A stretch of 64,000 nucleotides of DNA from Antedon mediterranea (Eukaryota > Echinodermata > Crinoidea > Comatulida > Antedonidae). The notes beneath the pieces are model-generated. The model made no database searches. It worked only from the letters and a program-made list of their open reading frames with translations, and was not told the DNA's origin. Shown piece after piece: positions 56,803 through 64,000 of this stretch (positions are counted from its first letter, which is position 1; the number at the start of each line of letters is the position of its first letter). The stretch lies in assembly GCF_964355755.1 (NCBI RefSeq), contig NC_092678.1, forward strand, positions 22,238,365 through 22,302,364, read 5' to 3'. The position numbers and the translations under genes are program-made.

Positions 56803-59800
56803 ATGGCGGCAAATTTAAACAGTTTTCATTCTTTTCGTACACGATTAGAGGTATTAAATTGTGGCTTTTTGCAAAATAAATAATTTTATAAATATTTATA
56901 ATATTTGGGCCCTAGCAGATGTAACTGACTTATAGAACAGGCTAACAAGAAAGATGATAATAATGTTATAATAGCTAGGCCTATCCGGCCGACCTATAGT
57001 TAGTAGGAAAATGAAGGTGTGTGATGTGGTGGTGCGAAAGAGGGCCTTCCAACCCCTCACACTCGGCCTGTTCCACTGCATATTTGGGCCTAGTAAATGC
57101 AACTATTTTATTATTAGGCTAGATTTTTATAATATGACTTGCTATATTAATTTGTATGTTAATACTAGATTTTAGGCGTAGCATAAAATGCCATACATTT
57201 TCATGTTTTTTTTTTCATTTAAAAAGTGATGTTTTTATTAACAGAGTTTGGACTGCCCATACATTGAAGATGTGGATGATTCATGGGTTACTGAATTGTT
57301 ATTTCAGCCTGGGGAATCAAGGATAAGACTGTTGCAATGGGTCTTTGCAAGGTATATATATATGTTTTCATTACCACACTAAGACTAGTTTTGAATGTTG
57401 TTCATATTTGATCATGACTCTTGTAATTTTTTCTCTCAACAGACTTGACCCTAAGCTTCAGGAGATGATGGAAAATTCATATGCTGCATCGGACACTAGG
57501 ATGGATTCCAGGCTTCAGAGTAAGCCACAGCAATACATTATATAACCAAGGCAATCTAACAAAAGGATGCTGAGCTCCAGAGATCAAAGGGTTTATCTGT
57601 GGCTGCGACACGATCAGTTCCACAGCCCTTAAAGACACAGCAGCATGCCATGGAGAATATGTACAAAATACAGTAGACTGGTATTTGTTGCAGCCAGACC
57701 TAAGATCAAAGGACTATTACAAGTTCCTATCTTGGCAAAGAAAGCTCAGTGTCCTGTTGTTAGATTGCCTTGCTGTAACCATTATTAAGACTACAAAATG
57801 TCAAAATATCATACACAACACAAGTTGAAGGCTTGTGGCCCTGGGAATGGTTCTTTGTTATATTGTGTTGAACTTAAAATCTTTTGTTATTCTCTTTTTA
57901 GGATTGTTAGTTATAGCTTCATCCTTGGGTCTTTGTAAGATGGATGACATTGACCTAATAAGAGTAAGTAGTTATTTCTTTTTTTATTCTTAATTACTTA
58001 AGTGTAGTTAAGGAAAGTAAGACTAGATAGTTATTTCTTTGCTCTCATTGTATACAGTTTTTCTCTGTGTGTACACAAAAGAATACAAGCAACCTCTTAT
58101 TAACATGTTATATTCCTAAAGCTCTTTATACACTATCAAACTAGTTTGACAAAAAAAGTTTGATGTGCCCAAATATGGTAGTTAAATGACATCATCGTGT
58201 CCATATATGTGCACATCACATTTTATTGTCAGTTTGAATCACTGAAATTATAGAACATGCTTAAGCTTCAATTCTTTATTATATACAGTGAAAAAGGGTA
58301 ATAACAATATTTTTGTAGTTAGTTATAGCCCAAAATATATTCCTCATAAGATGGTTTGTTTGGTTCAGTAAAATTTATTGACTTCAACAACTTAATAAAA
58401 GATGATTATATACAAAGTATCTTTAATTATTTGAAGGGAGCTGCATCATCATCGAGACAGAATGCATTCTGGGATCAGTTGTTGGATATTGTTTGTATCA
58501 ACGACGCCTCAGATGATCACAGAAAGCATCAGCTTGCAAGCCCTGGTATGATTAGGTAGGAAAACAATTGAGTATAATGTAGACCTTCCTATGAAAAGAA
58601 CAAAGAGGCAATATTATTATAATGTTCTACAACTCCCTCCTATTAAGGGCACACTGCTATAAACAAAATAGACAAATTCAGTATAATGTAGGCCCTTGAA
58701 TAAGGGGACACCTTCCTATGAAAAGAACAAAGAGGCAATATTATATCCTACAACTCCCTGATGATACTCCTATTAAGTGGACACTGCTATAAACAAAATA
58801 GACAAATTGTTGGGTTTGTTTCATTTGTCGTGAGGTTTTTAATTCATTAGGTTGCTTAACTGTTTTCAGTTGTACCTACCAAGTTAAATTATGATATTAA
58901 TATTCAACAATGACATTCCAGCCAGCCAGTCTTGAAAAGACTAAATATACTAATTTTTATTTACAGTGAGACGATGCCTTTGCAGGAACAACTACACCAT
59001 GATAGCAACTTGATGGACTCCATAGCAAAGATGGACAGTCTGTCAGCGATGTTTGAGACTAAGATGAATATCCTGCCCCCTGACCTCATGCGTATGATTA
59101 ACAACACGGCCAAAGCAGATGGATTTGCTGACGGTGAAAGGTTTGTTGGTTTCAAGATCTACTTTCCCACCGAAAAAATAACTTTAAAAAAATGTATGTT
59201 GAATATGAACTTTAAATGTCACAATAGTTATCCACTTTGACTGCAAATTGGATCTTAAAGCAAAAAATCACCATTTTTTCTCATTTCATGTAGGCCTCTT
59301 CCACCAGACCTAAAGAAGCTGCAAGCTGTTGCAGCCCAACTGGCTATGGATCTGTCTGCAGCCAACACGCAACTACTACACTTGACGCAAAATGTGAGTA
59401 ATTTTATTTTAAACTAATTTTCTTTCAAATTTTTCCTAGTATTTCGTAAGAGCAATAAGTACTTACTTTTGAACATCTTTGGACCTCTCCACTGCTCCAC
59501 TTACCCAAGCATATTAAGTTATGTCTACAAAAAAAGTGTGTTGTACTCAAATATTGTAGCGATATGCCCAAATAATATGTTAGTGATATGACATCATCAT
59601 GTCCATATATGGACACATCACATTTTTTTGTCACATAAAGTTTGATAGTGTAGACAGAGCTTTAGCCTTTGTTGGCATCAATTATATACAAATAACCTTT
59701 AACCCCAAGTAATTGCTTAATTTACAAATTATTGAAACAGATCTCAAACAATCTAATTTTTGTTCTGTAGTACAATTACCAGAAAGATGATGATCAGGTT

Positions 59801-60739
59801 GTAAGCACCGTCAGTGAAACGATGAAACTGATCCTCTCAGAGCTGGCGCAGTTAATCACAAGCTTCTCGTACTCGTTTGAGAACGAGATGAGACAGTGGT
59901 GCAATAAGGCACCACCGAAACTAACGCAGCTCGGCCCGACGTTCAAAGATGTGCATTCGTCACTTCAGCAGTTTTCAGTGGTAAGTTAAAATTTGAATTT
60001 TTTATAAATTTCTATTATCTTTTTTTATTGAACAAGAATAGGTATTGTTTTGTTTTTGATAATGTTGACATGCTATCAAACGTTTTGTGACAAAAAAATG
60101 TGATGTGCCCATATATAGACATGATGATGTCATATCACTACCACATTTTGTACTTTTTGTTTAGATTTTGCAAGGATTAGCCACAGTTCGAAGTTCATTT
60201 ACAAACTTAAGAAGTCTGTCAACGAGTCATGCTACTGCAATTCAAGATATTACACCATCAATGGATGAATTTGGTAAATAATGCGAATTACATTTTGAAA
60301 ATGGGGAGGCATGATGACAGAGCTCATGCATACTATTGAAAACTTGAAAATCATTGGATTTTGCTTTAAAAAAATTTATAGGCCTAGTAGACAATTTGGC
60401 TTGTATTAAAAAGCCATGGAATAATAAAGATGAAGAAGACATATTTGCTTTTTTAAATACCACTATACATAATCCCTACACCATCTTTCTAGTTCTAGTT
60501 GTCCCATGACCTAGAGGATCGTAGCAGATGACATACAGTTCACCAAGTCCTTCCATCTTTGGCGGAATCATATTTACATAACCATAAATACACCCTGACA
60601 AATGACATTTTTTTCAGCTCTTGCGAGCCAAGTTGTCGTGGAGAGTTTCCGAGAATGCATAGACATTATGGAGGATTCGTCGATTCGGCACGAAGGCAAT
60701 TGGACGCAAAGCACCATCCTTAATGCGTCCGTCATCTAA
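56803..60739 (+). CDS. HAUS7: HAUS augmin-like complex subunit 7, ten exons, 375 residues
   Basis: Exons: 56803-56850, 57245-57351, 57443-57519, 57902-57963, 58437-58555, 58967-59140, 59294-59393, 59771-59980, 60165-60273, 60618-60739 (TAA 60737-60739). Phases join to 376 codons; human HAUS7 is 368 residues. The N-terminal part has LDCPYIEDVDDSWVTELLFQ, then PGESRIRLLQWVFARLDP, IASSLGLCKMDD and NAFWDQLLDIVCIND, matching the HAUS7 pattern (CPFLE, P.E.RL.IL.W, LGLC..DD, F.DQLLD). Helical, coiled-coil-like stretches follow (LKKLQAVAAQLAMDLSAANT). Known role: the eight-subunit augmin complex recruits gamma-tubulin ring complex to existing spindle microtubules for branching nucleation in mitosis. 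The acceptor for exon 5 (TTGAAG) is atypical, with a purine-rich end, and is the least certain border. Introns carry several MITE fragments. Confidence 0.9.
58120..58240. mobile_element. AGCTCTGTCTACACTATCAAA MITE, copy G, right end lost
   Basis: AGCTCTTTATACACTATCAA, then AACTAGTTTGACAAAAAAAG and the central ATATGGTAGTTAAATGACAT, in HAUS7 intron 4. Confidence 0.75.
58572..58809. repeat. two tandem copies of a 109-130 bp unit in HAUS7 intron 5
   Basis: GTATAATGTAG starts copies at 58572 and 58681. Shared CTTCCTATGAAAAGAACAAA, GAGGCAATATTAT and GCTATAAACAAAATAGACAA. The second copy has an extra AAGGGGACACC piece. Confidence 0.88.
59522..59661. mobile_element. AGCTCTGTCTACACTATCAAA MITE, copy H, left end deleted
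   Basis: TATGTCTACAAAAAAAGTGT at the left lacks the ACTATCAAACTAGTTTG part; the right end TTTGATAGTGTAGACAGAGC plus T is intact and followed by TTA. In HAUS7 intron 7. Confidence 0.75.
60064..60152. mobile_element. AGCTCTGTCTACACTATCAAA MITE, internal fragment I
   Basis: GCTATCAAACGTTTTGTGAC, AATGTGATGTGCCCATATAT and GACATGATGATGTCATATCA. Both outer ends decayed. In HAUS7 intron 8. Confidence 0.6.
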
Positions 60740-61560
60740 GCCACATTTCTTGCAAGTATCATCATTTTAATCATAATCGAAGCATTTTGATTTTTTTATG
60801 ATTTTTCAACAAAATCATGAACAAAATGTATGTATTCCAATTTTATTAATCTTTTTCTGTTTCATAAGAAATAGTTTTTATTGCATTTTGAAAGAATCGT
60901 TTGAAATAAATTTCAAGTTTTCGTCGTTTAACTTTACAATTCCATTTGGAAACCACGTTTTTATATATCAATGTTCCACTCGTAAATTTTACAAAATCAT
61001 GTACAATTATTACAACTTTTATTTTAATCCCTTCCTCTCTTTAAAAAAAATTAAAATATAACATTTTATTTTTTGGAAAATAAATAATTCTGTATTTAAA
61101 ATCATTATCAAATTTTCTTTTAAATTAGATGCACAGTTTTGCGTTAGTAAAATACTACATGTTAGTTCATTACAGAGTTGCTTACATTTTTTGAGAAGTT
61201 TTTTACCATTTTTCGGTACGCTGTAGTCGTACACATTTTTTTCATAGTAGTAAACTTTAATAACTTTAAATTTATTTGATACATAATTTACAAATGCCAT
61301 AATTCTTAGTATGTAGTTTTTTAAATCCATAGATGAAAAATGACCAAAGATAAGTTTGATATTTGAAGAAGTTTTGAATTATTAATTGAATACCTGATTT
61401 CCTGTTGAAATATTGAATTATAGGAAGATTTTAAAAATAATTAATGTTTATATTAGTGTTATGATTCATTTTACTTCCAAGAAATGACATTAATTGTTAT
61501 TGTTTTGTTTGTTTTTTTCGTTATAAAATGTTCTCTATTTATTTGATTACATAACTATTA
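60740..61560. other. HAUS7 3' UTR and AT-rich DNA
   Basis: Candidate poly(A) signals AATAAA near 60904 and 61078. A 103-codon minus frame at 61019-61330 is judged a chance opening. Confidence 0.45.
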
Positions 61561-61990
61561 CTGTATTATATTGATATGACTATGTATTTTGTTTGTATTT
61601 TATATACTATTGTTATATTACTTGTATAATGTATAAAAATATGTATAATTTAATATTTATTCTACAGGAGGCCTAGCTACCCAACCAATCAGATATTTTA
61701 CTGGTTGTATAATATAGCAGATGCTGTCTTTTATATTGGTAAAATATCAGATTTGACATACCCTCGGGAATGATATTTTGCTCTCGTAAATATATATTTC
61801 CCTGAGCTTGCGCTTCGGGAAACATTCCCTCAGGGATGTCAAATCTTATATTTCACCTTTAAGCAGGCAATATCTGTATTATATAGTACAGTATTGCTAT
61901 GATTATGTATTTTGTTTGTATATTATGTACTATTGTTATATTACTTGTATAATGTATAAAAATATGTATAATTTAATATTTATTCTACAG
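61561..61990. repeat. about 95-bp direct repeats flanking a palindromic insert
   Basis: 61575-61667 and 61898-61990 match almost base for base (TATGTATTTTGTTTGTAT ... TTAATATTTATTCTACAG). Between them, 61760-61850 carries TGACATACCCTCGGGAATG and its near inverse CATTCCCTCAGGGATGTCA. Confidence 0.85.
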
Positions 61991-64000
61991 TGTACAGTAT
62001 ATATAATTTATTATTATTTTCAGTTTTAAGAAAATTTGATATAAAACAAAGCTATTATAGGATAATAAGTCACTTGAAATTGTTATTATTTTAATGTTGA
62101 ATTATTAAAAAGAAATTTTCATTACTATTCAATTTTAAATTTTAATAAAATTGTTTATACGCAGGTACCCAGTCGTATTGTTGTTCATTAATCAGTGATA
62201 TAGTATTTCTGAAATTATAATTATGTTCATATCCTGAAACTTGCAGGTATGCTACAGTTAATAAGATGTCGTTCGTGCAGAACACTAGATTGACCCAGTG
62301 ATGCTGTACTTAACTAATACATTTTTTTAGAAGCTTGAGGAGTCTTAAACAGCCTAAGGTACTGAAAATAGATGTCCATAAAGTATTCATATATCTATCC
62401 TCTCTGTGTAAATAATGTATATATAATATCGTGCCATGCATGAGTTGAATTCTAAAACCTACCAGGATATTCTATTAAATATGCATATTTTCTTCAATCA
62501 TAGTTCCTTTCAATTTAACATAACATTGCCATTGTTTACGTATAGGACACAAGATTTATAAATAAAATAGTCTGTGTACGTACAGTACTCTAAATAGCTC
62601 CATTTAGTAGTAGACCAATGATTAATGCGTGCGTTACATTTTTGAGAAATTCCAATAATTTATAATTGACAACCATAACCAGTGATTGCTATCTTATCAA
62701 CACACCCTATTTGTCACGTTTTATATGCAGCCCATATGTGGACATGATGATGTCATATCACTACCATATTTGGGTATAGCACTACCATATTTGGTAGTTG
62801 TTTTATTAATACAGCATTGGACTTTAATCCTTAAAGCCATTGTTTGATAATAGATATTTTTTGCAGTCGTGCACTTCTGCGCGTTCAATGGCATTCTATC
62901 TATTATTACTGTAAATAATTTATTATACTGTACTGTAGGCCTGGTTTAAATTTGCAGTCATCAAAAGATACCCTACTTGTCATATCTCTTCTCAAGCCAT
63001 TGATAATTGATTTTTCTGTCATATGCATGTTCAATTGAATTTTATTATTACTGAAAATAATTTATTATTATACCATGGACCTATTTATAGGTCCATGATT
63101 ATATTGTAGGCCTAGCATAAATTTGCAATAGTTAGTTTTTACAATTCACATTATTGTACAAGTTTTTATCAAAATAATCTGCGATCACTCATGTGAAACA
63201 ACTATTTTTGTGATTGTTGTTGACCCGTAAAGGAGTCATGCGGTGATGTCATGTGATCTTTTAAGGCGTGACACTCGTCAAGTATTTCTGTGGTTTCCTG
63301 ACGGTCCTATGATTTCAGCATTCCATTTCTGATGTTCAGTAGATTCTATTTATATTGCGCAATCATATCCTTATATTGCGCAATCACTATTCTACTTTGG
63401 TTTTAGCTGTATATGTCTTAATTAGGTATTCTCTCAGACACTCCACATCTTTTGCGCCAAGAGTTATTCCGCTATCAAATTAACAGCATGCTCTCAATAG
63501 GAGTTATTATTACTGTTCTGTCGATACTGTACAGTAGTACAAATTAGATTATACCAGTGAAATTAAATTGTAATTTCACTCTTAATTCCCTGATTATACC
63601 ATGCGCTCCCCATTTATACCTATTAATTGATGCACATAAAATGTAATAAGACAAGGTATGATTTAAACAGTAACACTTTATTTTATTGACAGTCCTTTTT
63701 TGCTTATAAATATTAATACAACTTTAATAATAGCATTTCTTACTTTAACAAAAATAATAGTTTAAAACTACTGTATACAAAAATAACAGTATGTAGTTTA
63801 AATTTCTAACTTTAACTTGCATGAATTGGTTGTAGACAGCATATACAAAAAAATGATATACTGTATTTCTAAAAAAAATACAGAAAAAAAAATAGCAAAT
63901 GTTTTGAAGATTGTACAAATGACAGCAGCATGTGATGCTTGTTAATTATTTACTCCACCCACATTATTGACAAAGCAGTAGAAGGCTTGGTTCAATAGAA
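61991..64000. other. AT-rich DNA to right edge, no gene seen
   Basis: Contains a MITE fragment at about 62718-62800 (CCCATATGTGGACATGATGA, TGTCATATCACTACCATATT) and a palindrome at 63073-63096. No exon recognised. Confidence 0.45.
63073..63096. repeat. perfect 11-bp inverted repeat
   Basis: CATGGACCTAT, spacer TT, ATAGGTCCATG. Could form a short cruciform or hairpin. Confidence 0.7.

Noticed and set aside
61019-61330. 103-codon minus-strand frame with ATG
   Set aside because: In DNA this AT-rich one or two openings of this length are expected in 64 kb; no motif, Lys/Asn/Ile-rich composition follows base bias.

Overview
This is a eukaryotic window: AT-rich, with spliced genes that use GT-AG introns, long intergenic and intronic stretches, and many tRNA-derived SINEs, MITE-like inverted-repeat elements and minisatellites. 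Three conserved animal genes are fully modelled and a fourth is cut by the left edge. Gene content (Rab GDI, DSTYK, NDUFA12, HAUS7) and repeat style suggest a marine invertebrate deuterostome, most probably an echinoderm. I infer this and cannot prove it from one window. All exon borders below were set by reading splice sites and checking that the phases join.

Layout. 195-3123 (+): the last five exons of Rab GDP dissociation inhibitor. About 3.1-41.4 kb: a gene-poor 38 kb stretch of AT-rich DNA, MITEs, SINEs and tandem arrays. It hides one gene that ordinary ORF length would not reveal: a two-exon minus-strand gene (exons 10743-10860 and 7442-7734) encoding a 136-residue secreted protein with a signal peptide and seven dibasic sites, one of them preceded by Gly. 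It looks like a neuropeptide or peptide-hormone precursor, and I cannot assign it to a known family. 41429-53016 (+): the complete ten-exon DSTYK kinase gene (937 residues); its introns carry a 22-bp minisatellite of about 35 copies and a broken non-LTR retrotransposon end. 55738-56716 (-): NDUFA12, four exons, 142 residues. 56803-60739 (+): HAUS7, ten exons, 375 residues. NDUFA12 and HAUS7 are head to head with 86 bp between start codons, so they probably share a bidirectional promoter. 60.7-64 kb: AT-rich, no gene seen.

The genes do not form a pathway. GDI recycles Rab GTPases, DSTYK is a dual-specificity kinase, NDUFA12 is a complex I accessory subunit and HAUS7 is an augmin subunit. The most interesting items are the candidate peptide precursor, a dispersed minisatellite family built on a GTACGCGCGCGT core, a MITE family with 3-bp TAA/TTA target duplications whose right end was twice tandemly duplicated together with host flank, a 50-bp inverted repeat flanking a minisatellite, and strong over-representation of the palindrome TAGGCCTA.
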